DNA from: Mucilaginibacter ginsenosidivorans
Lineage (GTDB): Bacteria > Bacteroidota > Bacteroidia > Sphingobacteriales > Sphingobacteriaceae
Assembly (NCBI RefSeq): GCF_007971025.1
Contig: NZ_CP042436.1
Span: 4,154,001-4,218,000, forward strand
Direction of reading: 5' to 3'
Length of the DNA: 64,000 bases
Part shown: one piece after another, positions 34,235 through 42,904 of the stretch
Layout: each line of letters starts with the position of its first letter
Numbering within the stretch: position 1 is the stretch's first letter
Translations under genes and position numbers: made by a program
The notes under the pieces: model-generated
Told to the model about the DNA's origin: nothing
Databases searched by the model: none
What the model saw: the letters and a program-made list of their open reading frames with translations, nothing else

Positions 34235-35557
34235 ATGAAAAGCAACATTCAGCCAGCCGAAGGAAAATTGGGAATTTTGATACCGGGTTTAGGCGCGGTG
34301 GCGACTACCATGATCGCCGGCGTTGAAGCCGTAAAGAAAGGCCTGTCCCAGCCTATAGGTTCACTAACTCAAATGGGACATATCCGCTTAGGCAAAAGAA
34401 CCGACAACCGCTACCCAAAGATCAAAGACTTTGTGCCGATAGCAGATTTTAAGGACATTGTGTTCGGTGGCTGGGACGTTTATGAAGATAACGTGTATGA
34501 AGCTGCGATGAAAGCGAAAGTTTTGGAGCCGGGTTTATTGAATGCCATAAAACCGGAACTGGAAGTTGTTGTGCCAATGAAGGCCGCTTTCGATAAAAAC
34601 TATGCAAAAAACCTTACTGCTACCAACGTTAAAACCGGCACCAGGTACGAACTGGCACAGGCTGTAATGCAGGACATCAGGGACTTTAAGCAGAAAAACA
34701 ATTGCAGCAGGATAGTTTTAGTATGGTGCGGCTCGACAGAGATATATTACGAAGCATCAGAAATACATCAAACACTGGCGGCTTTCGAGCAGGCCCTGGT
34801 AGATGACGACAAGCGCATTTCGCCAAGTATGATATATGCCTACTCGGCTTTGAAGATGGGCATCCCTTTTGCAAACGGTGCTCCTAACTTAACTGTTGAT
34901 ATACCTGCAATGGTTGAACTGGCAAAACTGACAGAAACCCCGATTGCCGGTAAAGACTTCAAAACGGGCCAAACCCTGATGAAAACCATCCTGGCCCCTG
35001 GCCTGGCTGCACGTTCATTAGGCGTTAAAGGTTGGTTCTCAACCAATATCCTGGGTAACCGCGACGGATTGGTACTGGATGATCCGGATAACTTTAAAAC
35101 TAAAGAAGTATCGAAACTGGGTGTACTGGAAGATATTTTTAAGCCGGAAGAAAACCAGGAGCTGTATGGCGACCTGTATCACAAGATCCGTATTGATTAT
35201 TACCCGCCGCATGGCGACAACAAAGAAAGCTGGGATAACATTGATATTTTTGGCTGGCTTGGATACAAAATGCAGATCAAGATCAACTTCCTTTGCCGCG
35301 ATTCGATATTAGCTGCACCGATTGCACTTGACCTTGCTTTATTTAGTGACCTTGCCAAGAGGGCACAAATGAGCGGCATACAGGAGTGGTTATCATTCTA
35401 CCTTAAATCGCCGCAAACAGCGCCCGGTCTTGCTCCGGAGAATGATATTTTCAAACAATTAATGAAATTACAAAATACGCTGCGCCACATGATGGGCGAA
35501 GACCTGATAACACACCTTGGCCTGGATTATTACCAGGACCTGGTTGAAGCCATGTAA
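34235..35557 (+). CDS. ino1: myo-Inositol-1-phosphate synthase
   Basis: A 440-residue enzyme that converts glucose-6-phosphate to inositol-3-phosphate with NAD. The N-terminal LGILIPGLGAVATTMIAGVEA is the Rossmann motif; later SPSMIYAYSALKMGIPFANGAPN, AGKDFKTGQTLMKTILAPGLAARSLGVKGWFSTNILGNRDG and YYPPHGDNKESWDNIDIFGWLG form the conserved catalytic core with Lys residues. It is slightly shorter than yeast Ino1 and typical for the bacterial type. It supplies the head group for the phosphatidylinositol-phosphate pathway whose other enzymes follow. Its TAA overlaps the pgpA-like ATG by one base. Confidence 0.95.
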   Translation: MKSNIQPAEGKLGILIPGLGAVATTMIAGVEAVKKGLSQPIGSLTQMGHIRLGKRTDNRYPKIKDFVPIADFKDIVFGGWDVYEDNVYEAAMKAKVLEPGLLNAIKPELEVVVPMKAAFDKNYAKNLTATNVKTGTRYELAQAVMQDIRDFKQKNNCSRIVLVWCGSTEIYYEASEIHQTLAAFEQALVDDDKRISPSMIYAYSALKMGIPFANGAPNLTVDIPAMVELAKLTETPIAGKDFKTGQTLMKTILAPGLAARSLGVKGWFSTNILGNRDGLVLDDPDNFKTKEVSKLGVLEDIFKPEENQELYGDLYHKIRIDYYPPHGDNKESWDNIDIFGWLGYKMQIKINFLCRDSILAAPIALDLALFSDLAKRAQMSGIQEWLSFYLKSPQTAPGLAPENDIFKQLMKLQNTLRHMMGEDLITHLGLDYYQDLVEAM

Positions 35558-36009
35558 TGCAATTTCATAAACTTGTTTCCACCTGCCTGGGTATAGGCTA
35601 TATCGGCAAAGGCGCCGGCACTGTTGCTGCCGTAGCTACCTGCATTTGCTGGTATTTTGCCTGGGCAGGTGGTTATAATTTAACCCTTTCCATCATTGTT
35701 ACTGCTGCCATTACACTTGTCGGGGTTTGGTCATCCGGCATCGTCGCTACGGTGTGGGGTAAAGACCCATCGCGCGTGGTTATCGATGAAGCTGCGGGCA
35801 TGTGTATAAGCCTTCTATTTCTTCCGCCCAATTTGAAATATATCGGTGCAGGATTAATACTTTTCCGCTTTTTTGATATTGTGAAACCATTATTTATCAA
35901 CAAAATGGAAAAGCTCCCCGGCGGCTGGGGTATCATGTTCGATGATGTGCTGGCCGGCGTGTACGCAAACATCATACTACAAGCTGTACTGTGGTTCAAA
36001 CTATTCTGA
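35557..36009 (+). CDS. pgpA: PgpA-family lipid phosphatase (candidate PI-phosphate phosphatase)
   Basis: The 150-residue membrane protein has GIGYIGKGAGTVAA at the start, an internal VVIDEAAGM with the conserved Asp and Glu, and FRFFDIVKPLFINKME, all PgpA hallmarks, with about four membrane helices. PgpA normally removes phosphate from phosphatidylglycerophosphate. The TAATG overlap with inositol-phosphate synthase points to an alternative substrate: phosphatidylinositol phosphate made by the CDP-alcohol enzyme at 38880, giving phosphatidylinositol. A related arrangement in Bacteroides inositol-lipid loci supports this, though it is from memory. A housekeeping PgpA could also be encoded here. 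Confidence 0.88.
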   Translation: MQFHKLVSTCLGIGYIGKGAGTVAAVATCICWYFAWAGGYNLTLSIIVTAAITLVGVWSSGIVATVWGKDPSRVVIDEAAGMCISLLFLPPNLKYIGAGLILFRFFDIVKPLFINKMEKLPGGWGIMFDDVLAGVYANIILQAVLWFKLF

Positions 36010-36289
36010 ACCCCGATCATCAGAAATTAATCAATTGATTAATTTTGACTTTTTGACCACAATAGTCTGTCTGAAATTTTCCTACTTTTGCGCTCTGATA
36101 CAAAGGTGCAACCCGACCGGACGAAACATTTGACCGTGCCGCAGGGTTAACAAATAGTGGCAAGTGAATTAAGTGACCGGTGCTAAATCTTGCATCCGGG
36201 GAACACTAAAGTTGTTCCGTTAAAAATTAAGTTACACTATACGACTATTCTGAACAACCTGCTTGTATTTGAATAATTGCATTGGCTAC
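36010..36289 (+). promoter_or_regulatory. Promoter and long leader upstream of the DUF5686 gene
   Basis: TACTTTTG (8/8 to TAnnTTTG) is at 36083-36090, about 200 bases before the ATG, so a transcript from it would have a long leader. The leader contains a GGAACA/TGTTCC stem (36200-36218). TTTG lies at 36052-36055, but the spacing of 27 bases is too long for a standard -33 site. Confidence 0.4.
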
Positions 36290-38845
36290 ATGAATTTTAG
36301 AAATATATATTTAAAATTATTCGTTTTAACGTCTTTTCTTCTTTCGTCCTTTGTCTCGTTTGCACAGGTGACAAAGGTAAGTGGAGTGGTTACCGATGCA
36401 AAAACAAAACAAACCGTTCCGTTTGCCACCATTTCGTCGGTAGACAGCACAATAAATGTCGGCGCCGATGCTGATGGTAAATACATGCTTCAAACGGTAA
36501 GGCCTATCAGTAGGATCAAGGTTACTTATGTAGGTTACAAAACTGCCATATTGAACGTCGCCCAGGGGCAGGAGCAGGTAATAAATGTGCGCCTGGTACC
36601 CATAGCACAACAATTAAGCGAGGTTGTTATTCGTGCAGGCAAAAAAACAAGGTATCGTAATAAAGATAACCCGGCGGTGGAACTGATACGGCAGGTTATC
36701 GCCCACAAGGCGCAAAACAAACCTGAAAGTTACTCCTATGTTCAGTACAGGCAATATGATAAAATGATGTTTTCGGTGGTTAACGTATCGCCGAATATCA
36801 CTGAACGAAAATTCTTCAGGAAATATAAATTTTTACTGGATAACCGCGACAGCACGACAGTACCGGGCAAAAACCTGCTGCCGATATATCTTGACGAAAA
36901 GCTGAGCCAGTATTATTACCGCAAGGATCCTAAAAAAGACAAAACAACCTTGCTTGCCGAAAAAGGGGTAAACTTCGGCAGTTATATCGACAACGAGGGG
37001 CTTGGCCAGTACTTCAAGCACATGTATTATGATATCAATATTTATGATAACAACATATTCCTGGTTACCAACCAATTTTTAAGCCCGATATGTGATGCCG
37101 CGCCTACGTTCTACAAGTTTTTTATCACGGATACCGTGGTCGTAAATAACACCAAACTTGTACGGCTAAGCTTTACCCCGCGCAACGGGGCGGATATGCT
37201 TTTTGAGGGAGATATATTTATTACACTCGATGGTAACTATGCTGTACAACAGGCTAATCTAACGGTAAATAAAAACATCAACCTTAATTTTGTTAAGGGG
37301 CTGACGGTAGATCTCGAGTTCGAACAGAATCCTGATAAAAGGTATCACCTGAGTAAAAATACTACGCTGGTGGATTTCGGACTGTCAAAAAAATCAAACG
37401 GTGGATTGCTGGGGATACGTACCGTTATCTTTAAAGATTACGAAGTTAACAAAGCTTTAAGCGACACCGCCTACGAAGGGCCCGCTGTAGTCACCCTCGA
37501 AAATGCAAAGGACCACACCAAAGATTTTTGGGCGAAAAACAGGTTTGATACTTTAACCACGGCTGAATCAAAAGTTTACCATAATATTGATACCCTGGTG
37601 ACCATCCCTTCCTACAGGCGAACGATGGATATCATCACGCTGGTGCTTGCCGGGTATAAGTCGTTTGGGCCGTTTGAGCTTGGTCCGGCTAACACTTTTT
37701 ACAGCTTTAACCCTGTCGAAGGCTTCAGGCTTAGGGTTGGCGGGCGTACTACACCAGAACTAAGCAAGCGTTATTATTTCGAGACTTATGCCGCCTACGG
37801 TTTTAAGGACGAACGCTGGAAATATTTCCTGAGCGCCACTTATTCGCTTAACAATAAATCGATCTATAAATTCCCGCAGGATTATATCAGGGCGAGCTTT
37901 CAGCGCGATACCAAAATACCGGGTGCCACGCTGCAATTTGTACAGGAGGATAACTTCCTGTTGTCCTTTAAGCGTGGAGAAAACAACAAATTCCTGTACA
38001 ACGATTTTTATAAACTCGATTACGTACACGAATACGAAAGCCACTTCTCTTACAATTTTGGTTTCAGAAAGTGGACCCAGGCCCCTGCCGGTACCCTTAG
38101 TTTCATCAGCAACGCCAATGGCATTCCAAATATCGTAAACAGCGTTACCACGACGGAGTTATCCTTAGGATTAAGGTACGCGCCTAACGAACAATTTTAC
38201 CAGGGTAAAATATACCGTATCCCTATCCCTAATAAATATCCGGCATTTGCCGTGGATTATACCGTGGGGATAAAGGGCTTCTTTAACGGTGAATACAACT
38301 ATTCCAATTTACACTTCAGGTTCGATAAACGCTTTTACCTGTCGCAGTTAGGCTATGCAGACGTAACAGCAGAGGCCAGGAAAATATTCGGACAGGTGCC
38401 CTACCCTTTGCTGAACATTCCAAGGGCCAACCAGACCTATGCATACGACCTGTTCAGCTATAACCTGATGAACTTCCTGGAATTTGTGAACGATCATAAC
38501 GAAAGCATTAATATCGACCAGCACTTTAATGGGTTTTTCTTTAACAAAATACCATTGCTGAAAAAATTAAAATGGCGCGAAACATTGTCGTTTAAAGCAT
38601 TGTGGGCAGGACTGAGCAATCAGAACAATCCTTCGATACACCCTGATCTGTTCCAGTTACCGACCGAGGAAAACGGGCAGCCGGTGACTTTTATACCCGG
38701 CAAAACGCCTTATATTGAAGGTAGTGTAGGCATAGAGAACGTTTTCAAGTTTGTGCGGATCGACCTGGTAAAAAGGTTTACCTATCTCGATCATCCGGAT
38801 GTATCACAATGGGGTATACGTACCAGGGTTATCTTTAACTTTTAA
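36290..38845 (+). CDS. DUF5686 outer-membrane protein with N-terminal carboxypeptidase-regulatory-like domain
   Basis: The 851-residue protein starts with a signal peptide (MNFRNIYLKLFVLTSFLLSS, ending FAQ). Residues 25-110 are a CarboxypepD_reg-like domain (VSGVVTDAKTKQTVPFATISS, YVGYKTAILNV). The rest is a long DUF5686 region with many aromatic beta strands, finishing QWGIRTRVIFNF, a typical barrel C-terminus with Phe. Function is unknown for the family. The ATG at 36290 is chosen as the start of the signal. It stands between the inositol-phosphate and CDP-alcohol genes on the same strand, which suggests a link with lipid export or envelope assembly; this is inference. Confidence 0.85.
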   Translation: MNFRNIYLKLFVLTSFLLSSFVSFAQVTKVSGVVTDAKTKQTVPFATISSVDSTINVGADADGKYMLQTVRPISRIKVTYVGYKTAILNVAQGQEQVINVRLVPIAQQLSEVVIRAGKKTRYRNKDNPAVELIRQVIAHKAQNKPESYSYVQYRQYDKMMFSVVNVSPNITERKFFRKYKFLLDNRDSTTVPGKNLLPIYLDEKLSQYYYRKDPKKDKTTLLAEKGVNFGSYIDNEGLGQYFKHMYYDINIYDNNIFLVTNQFLSPICDAAPTFYKFFITDTVVVNNTKLVRLSFTPRNGADMLFEGDIFITLDGNYAVQQANLTVNKNINLNFVKGLTVDLEFEQNPDKRYHLSKNTTLVDFGLSKKSNGGLLGIRTVIFKDYEVNKALSDTAYEGPAVVTLENAKDHTKDFWAKNRFDTLTTAESKVYHNIDTLVTIPSYRRTMDIITLVLAGYKSFGPFELGPANTFYSFNPVEGFRLRVGGRTTPELSKRYYFETYAAYGFKDERWKYFLSATYSLNNKSIYKFPQDYIRASFQRDTKIPGATLQFVQEDNFLLSFKRGENNKFLYNDFYKLDYVHEYESHFSYNFGFRKWTQAPAGTLSFISNANGIPNIVNSVTTTELSLGLRYAPNEQFYQGKIYRIPIPNKYPAFAVDYTVGIKGFFNGEYNYSNLHFRFDKRFYLSQLGYADVTAEARKIFGQVPYPLLNIPRANQTYAYDLFSYNLMNFLEFVNDHNESINIDQHFNGFFFNKIPLLKKLKWRETLSFKALWAGLSNQNNPSIHPDLFQLPTEENGQPVTFIPGKTPYIEGSVGIENVFKFVRIDLVKRFTYLDHPDVSQWGIRTRVIFNF

Positions 38846-38858
38846 AAACACAAAACTG

Positions 38859-38866
38859 TATATTTG
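38859..38866 (+). promoter_or_regulatory. -7 promoter box upstream of the CDP-alcohol transferase gene
   Basis: TATATTTG, 8/8 to TAnnTTTG, 14 bases before the ATG at 38880 and just after the DUF5686 stop. A separate transcript of the four downstream lipid genes could begin here. Confidence 0.5.
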
Positions 38867-38879
38867 CAATAAATTAACA

Positions 38880-39593
38880 ATGGCACAACAAACATCTTTA
38901 CGAACCAGCTTACAATTAGGCATCTACAAGGTGATAGACCCTGTAGTAAAGGTTTTGATAAAGCTTGGATTGACGCCAAACGCGGTTACAACCATCGGTT
39001 TTATGCTAAACCTGGGGGTTGCCGTGATATTTATAATAGGTGCAGAAGAAGGTAACCGGGGCGACCTTACCTATGTGGGCTGGGCCGGTGGACTGATACT
39101 TTTCGCAGGTTTATTTGATATGCTGGACGGGCAGGTGGCAAGGTTGGGGAACATGAAATCGACGTTCGGTGCGCTTTATGATTCGGTGCTCGACCGGTAC
39201 AGCGAACTGGTGATGTTCCTGGGCATCTGCTATTATCTTGTTGCCCACCATTATTTCCTGAGTTCGATATTTGCATTTATTGCTCTGATCGGCTCGATGA
39301 TGGTGAGCTACGTAAGGGCAAGGGCCGAGGGTCTTGGTGTCGAGATAAAAGGAGGCCTGATGCAGCGCCCCGAGCGGGTGATAACGATCGGCCTTTTTGC
39401 CATGCTATGCGGAGTGATATCGTTATATATCGGCGGCGACTACAAACTGTATGTTCCGGGCGTTAAGTTCCATGTTTTTGAAACGATGTCCATCTTCACT
39501 TTCCCCATTGTTGCACTCGCTATATTAACTAATGTAACTGCTATCAGGCGCCTTGTCGACGCAAAAAAGGCGCTCGAACAAAAGAATAAATGA
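38880..39593 (+). CDS. CDP-alcohol phosphatidyltransferase (candidate PI-phosphate synthase)
   Basis: The 237-residue integral membrane enzyme has the signature D-x2-D-G-x2-A-R-x8-G-x3-D-x3-D at residues 80-105 (Asp80, Asp83, Gly84, Arg88, Gly97, Asp101, Asp105) and about six helices. Family members join CDP-diacylglycerol to an alcohol. In this operon the alcohol is most likely inositol-phosphate from the synthase at 34235, giving phosphatidylinositol phosphate. Longer than the approximately 200-residue PgsA and Pis1 proteins, it carries a soluble C-terminal extension. A plain phosphatidylglycerophosphate synthase is less likely by context. ATG at 38880 matches the family N-terminus. Confidence 0.9.
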   Translation: MAQQTSLRTSLQLGIYKVIDPVVKVLIKLGLTPNAVTTIGFMLNLGVAVIFIIGAEEGNRGDLTYVGWAGGLILFAGLFDMLDGQVARLGNMKSTFGALYDSVLDRYSELVMFLGICYYLVAHHYFLSSIFAFIALIGSMMVSYVRARAEGLGVEIKGGLMQRPERVITIGLFAMLCGVISLYIGGDYKLYVPGVKFHVFETMSIFTFPIVALAILTNVTAIRRLVDAKKALEQKNK

Positions 39594-39612
39594 TCAATAC
39601 CCCTTTCAGTCG

Positions 39613-40176
39613 ATGCGCGTTTCCAAATTTTTAATTTTATTGCTTTTAATAGCTCCCGGGATAACTTTCGGCATCTCGCCCGATAAACACAACGATTCGG
39701 TTAAAGCGCCAATAAATTACCCGAAGCCGCCAGTTACGGACAGCCGTTTGTTTTATGTACAGCGTACACCAAACGCCAACACTATAGTGTACGACCTGAA
39801 CCTGGCCACCAATGGCATGCCTGATACGGAAAACCCCGTTAAAGCTTACTGGATACGATATGCCGATAAGGGACAAAAAGAGGACTTGAATTATATTCAG
39901 CGTAAATTTGCTTATGGTTTAACAGCCAGGCCCTTAGCGAACGGAAATTATGATATCAGATTTGTGTCATACAAAAAATTTCCGCTCACTTTGATGAAGG
40001 CTTCTGACGGAAAATATCATATATTCGCATTTATTTCGCAAAAGCAAATTATTCTGAATAGTGTGTTTGTGAAGATCGAAGGCGGTACGTTCTGGTTCCC
40101 GAATGTTGTGTACGTGGAAGTGAGCGGCACCGATCCCCAAACAGGCAAAGAAATGGTTGAACGTTTTAAGCCCTGA
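39613..40176 (+). CDS. DUF4833-family secreted protein
   Basis: A 187-residue protein with a signal peptide (MRVSKFLILLLLIAPGITFG). The mature region has LFYVQRTPNANTIVYDLNL, KAYWIRYADKGQKEDLNYIQRKFAYG and a YVEVSG strand near the end, matching my recollection of DUF4833. The family has no assigned reaction. It lies 19 bases after the CDP-alcohol gene and 4 bases before the hydroxylase, so it is clearly in the lipid operon. A periplasmic role in the transport or head-group step is possible but unproven. The ATG at 39613 is preferred to an upstream in-frame start because it begins the signal sequence. Confidence 0.8.
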   Translation: MRVSKFLILLLLIAPGITFGISPDKHNDSVKAPINYPKPPVTDSRLFYVQRTPNANTIVYDLNLATNGMPDTENPVKAYWIRYADKGQKEDLNYIQRKFAYGLTARPLANGNYDIRFVSYKKFPLTLMKASDGKYHIFAFISQKQIILNSVFVKIEGGTFWFPNVVYVEVSGTDPQTGKEMVERFKP

Positions 40177-40180
40177 TGTT

Positions 40181-40804
40181 ATGAAAAAGAAGTATGTTTC
40201 CAATTCACAGGAATCTGTGAGAATGTTCAAGAGCAACCTGCTCGAGGCCCTGTCAAAAGTTCATTACCTGGTGCCGGTATTTATATTTATGCCGGTTATC
40301 CTGTTTTGTATGTATAAATCATTTTTTGACGTACACATTCCGGCCCTTACGTTTATCGGGTATTTTGTGCTTGGCTTATTCATTTGGACATTTACGGAAT
40401 ACGTGATGCACCGCTTTGTTTTCCACTATGCCCCGCCAAACAAACCATGGGCGCAGCGGATGCATTTTATATTTCATGGGGTTCATCACGATTATCCAAG
40501 CGATGCTAAAAGACTCGTTCTGCCTCCCTCGGTAAGCATCCCCCTGGCAACAGGATTTTACTTCCTGTTTAATGCTATTTTGCCCGATAACTACGTTTTT
40601 GCTTTTTTCCCCGGCTTTATTTTGGGATACCTTTTTTATGATATGACACATTACGCTATTCATCATTTCAATTTCAAAGGAAACATCTGGAAAAAGATCA
40701 AACAACATCACATGCTGCACCATTACCAGGATGCAGATAAAGGTTATGGGGTTAGTTCGCCGTTGTGGGACAAAATATTCCGTTCAGATTTTATAAAAAA
40801 ATAG
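40181..40804 (+). CDS. Sterol-desaturase/fatty-acid-hydroxylase superfamily enzyme
   Basis: A 207-residue membrane protein with the His-box set of fatty acid 2-hydroxylases: His77/His82 in MHRFVFHY, His95/His99/His102/His103 in MHFIFHGVHHDYP, His157/His161/His162, and His176/His177/His180/His181 in QHHMLHHYQD. These bind two irons and insert oxygen into a C-H bond. The HGVHHD motif is typical of FA2H (Scs7) type enzymes that 2-hydroxylate the N-acyl chain of ceramide. There is no cytochrome b5 domain. It is four bases from the DUF4833 gene and one base from the PAP2 gene. Confidence 0.9.
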   Translation: MKKKYVSNSQESVRMFKSNLLEALSKVHYLVPVFIFMPVILFCMYKSFFDVHIPALTFIGYFVLGLFIWTFTEYVMHRFVFHYAPPNKPWAQRMHFIFHGVHHDYPSDAKRLVLPPSVSIPLATGFYFLFNAILPDNYVFAFFPGFILGYLFYDMTHYAIHHFNFKGNIWKKIKQHHMLHHYQDADKGYGVSSPLWDKIFRSDFIKK

Positions 40805-40805
40805 C

Positions 40806-41747
40806 ATGGGCAATAATGTCAGTCATGACATTACAGTTAATCCCCGCTCTGTAATTGTTATTTCTACCCTTTCGATAGCTTATTTAGTGCTGTCATATTT
40901 TCTCGTTGGTTTTAAAGGTGACCAGGTTGTACTGCTGCTGCTTGCAAACGGCTTGTTTTACGCCTCGAAAGTTACGCGCAAGTTCTTCATCGCTTACCTT
41001 ACGTTCCTGGTTTACTGGGTCATCTTTGACTACATGAAGGCCTTCCCCAATTACCGTTACAATACGGTACACATGGCCGACCTGTATAATTTTGAAAAAC
41101 ACCTGTTCGGTATTCATTTCAACGGCATCCTGCTTACGCCTAACGAATATCTCAAGCTAAACAGTACCTCGTTCCTCGACGTAACATCCGGTATATTTTA
41201 CCTGTGCTGGATACCGGTGCCCTTTGGCTTCGGGATATACCTGTTCATCACCAACCGCAGGCAATGCCTTGAGTTCCTGATCGCTTTTGTGGTAGTCAAC
41301 CTGGTCGGCTTTGTAATTTATTATGCCTACCCCGCCGCCCCGCCATGGTACATACAGGATCATGGCTATACGCTGATCACCAATACGGGCGAAAATGTAG
41401 CGGGCCTAATACGGTTCGATAATTATTTTCATGCAAGGATATTTCAATCCATCTATACCAAAGGGTCCAATGTTTTTGCAGCCATGCCTTCGCTGCATTC
41501 GGCTTACCCGATCGTCGTATTTTATTACGCGGCAAAGAACAGGCTATATAAGGCCAGCGTTGTATTTGGTATAGTAACGGTGGGTATATGGTTTGGCGCT
41601 GTTTACACCAGCCATCATTATGTACTGGACGTACTTGCCGGGATAGCCTGTGCCATTGCGGGTATATCCCTTTTTAACCTGCTAATGCACAAGTGGGGAT
41701 GGTTCGGCAGGTTTGTGGACAGGTACGAGAGCCTGATAAAAAAGTAG
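40806..41747 (+). CDS. PAP2/AUR1-like phosphotransferase, candidate inositol phosphorylceramide synthase
   Basis: The 313-residue membrane protein has six or more helices and the AUR1-type motifs YYAYPAAPPWY (residues 173-182), AMPSLHSAYP (with His231) and YTSHHYVLDVLAG (with nucleophile-type His271 and Asp275). Yeast Aur1 transfers phosphoinositol from phosphatidylinositol to ceramide using these His and Asp residues. The operon also encodes all enzymes needed for phosphatidylinositol and the sphingoid base, so an inositol-phosphorylceramide synthase is the best guess. A general phosphatidate phosphatase is an alternative. One base separates it from the hydroxylase gene. Confidence 0.85.
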   Translation: MGNNVSHDITVNPRSVIVISTLSIAYLVLSYFLVGFKGDQVVLLLLANGLFYASKVTRKFFIAYLTFLVYWVIFDYMKAFPNYRYNTVHMADLYNFEKHLFGIHFNGILLTPNEYLKLNSTSFLDVTSGIFYLCWIPVPFGFGIYLFITNRRQCLEFLIAFVVVNLVGFVIYYAYPAAPPWYIQDHGYTLITNTGENVAGLIRFDNYFHARIFQSIYTKGSNVFAAMPSLHSAYPIVVFYYAAKNRLYKASVVFGIVTVGIWFGAVYTSHHYVLDVLAGIACAIAGISLFNLLMHKWGWFGRFVDRYESLIKK

Positions 41748-41936
41748 ATGATTGGGGAATTATTTGTACTAAATTCTATACTATCCCGGGGTTTATAACG
41801 ACAATGCTCCGAGGGTTATGCTTTATAAATTCCTGCCTGGTTTGGTCCAAACAGCGATTTTCGCCCGATAATCGCCTGTAATCACCCGCAAAAGGTTACC
41901 GGGCATACCGTTTGATATTATACAGGTATCAATCTT

Positions 41937-42838
41937 ATGACAACGATGCCTGTTTCTTACACAAAAAAGCTGATCCTGTTACTTGCGCTGGTTACCTTCG
42001 GTCCGGCACTTTTTGCTGCCGAAAAAACGGATAGCCTCAAAAAAGCGGAGGTTAATTTAGATAGCTTAAAAAAACAGGTGCAACTATCGGTTAACGATTC
42101 GTTGAAAGGGCAGCTGTATACCGAGATAGCCGGCCGGTATATGCAGTTCGACACCATCAGCAGTAAAAAGATACGGATCGAGTACCAGGAAGCCGCGATA
42201 GCCAACACTTTAAAAGCCATCCATTATTTTTCGAAATATAACGATACCATTGGGCTGCGAACCAGTTTCAACAACCTGGCTAAGGTTTACCATGCGCAAA
42301 AGAAATTCCCGCAAACCAAATGGTTCATCCTGCAATCAAACTCGCTGTCGCGCGAACTCAATGATAACCCGAACATTATTTCCTCGCTCATTGAGCTTGC
42401 GGCCCTGAAAACAGAAATAAAAGACTATACCCTGGCCATGCGCGACCTGAATGAAGCGCTGGCCCTATCGTCCAAAAATCATTATGCCAGGCAGGAGTCG
42501 CTTGTACAGTTGAACTATGCGATGTTATACAGCAGCCTGAAAAACCAGTCCAAATCGGCTAAGGCAATGAAAAGACACCTCGCTATTGACGACAGCATCC
42601 GGAAAGTCGAAGAAGCTATTTTAGCAGCACGGATAAAAGCGGCCGACTCGCTGGCCATGGCCAAAAAAAAAGCTTATTTGAACAGCAGCAAAGGGCCTTA
42701 CGCGTTCAACTTCTCCAAAAAGCCAGGTTCATTACCATACTTATCATTATCATTGTTCTGATATCGGTAATCTTGTTCGTGATGTATAAGCGAAGAAGAA
42801 AAGGTTTTTGGCGCTCCCGTATCAAAAGGAAATCCTGA
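41937..42838 (+). pseudogene. TPR-repeat membrane sensor-like protein, frameshifted at an A9 tract
   Basis: The first frame encodes a signal peptide, then TPR-like helices (LYTEIAGRYMQFDTI, TSFNNLAKVYHAQKKFPQTKWF, LIELAALKTEIKDYTLAMRDLNEAL) and ends early at 42761 with an unnatural Ser/Leu tail. The tract at 42663-42671 has nine A. With ten, the frame becomes SLFEQQQRALRVQLLQKARF followed by a membrane helix and a basic MYKRRRKGFW tail, ending with TGA at 42836-42838. That architecture (periplasmic TPRs, one helix, short cytoplasmic tail) is common in Bacteroidota sensor proteins. I mark it as disrupted; slippage or error could restore it. Confidence 0.7.
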
Positions 42839-42904
42839 GTTATCATATACACGTCGTAAATTCGTTATTAAACTTGTTGCCCGTTAAACCGTCGAACAGT
42901 TAAT

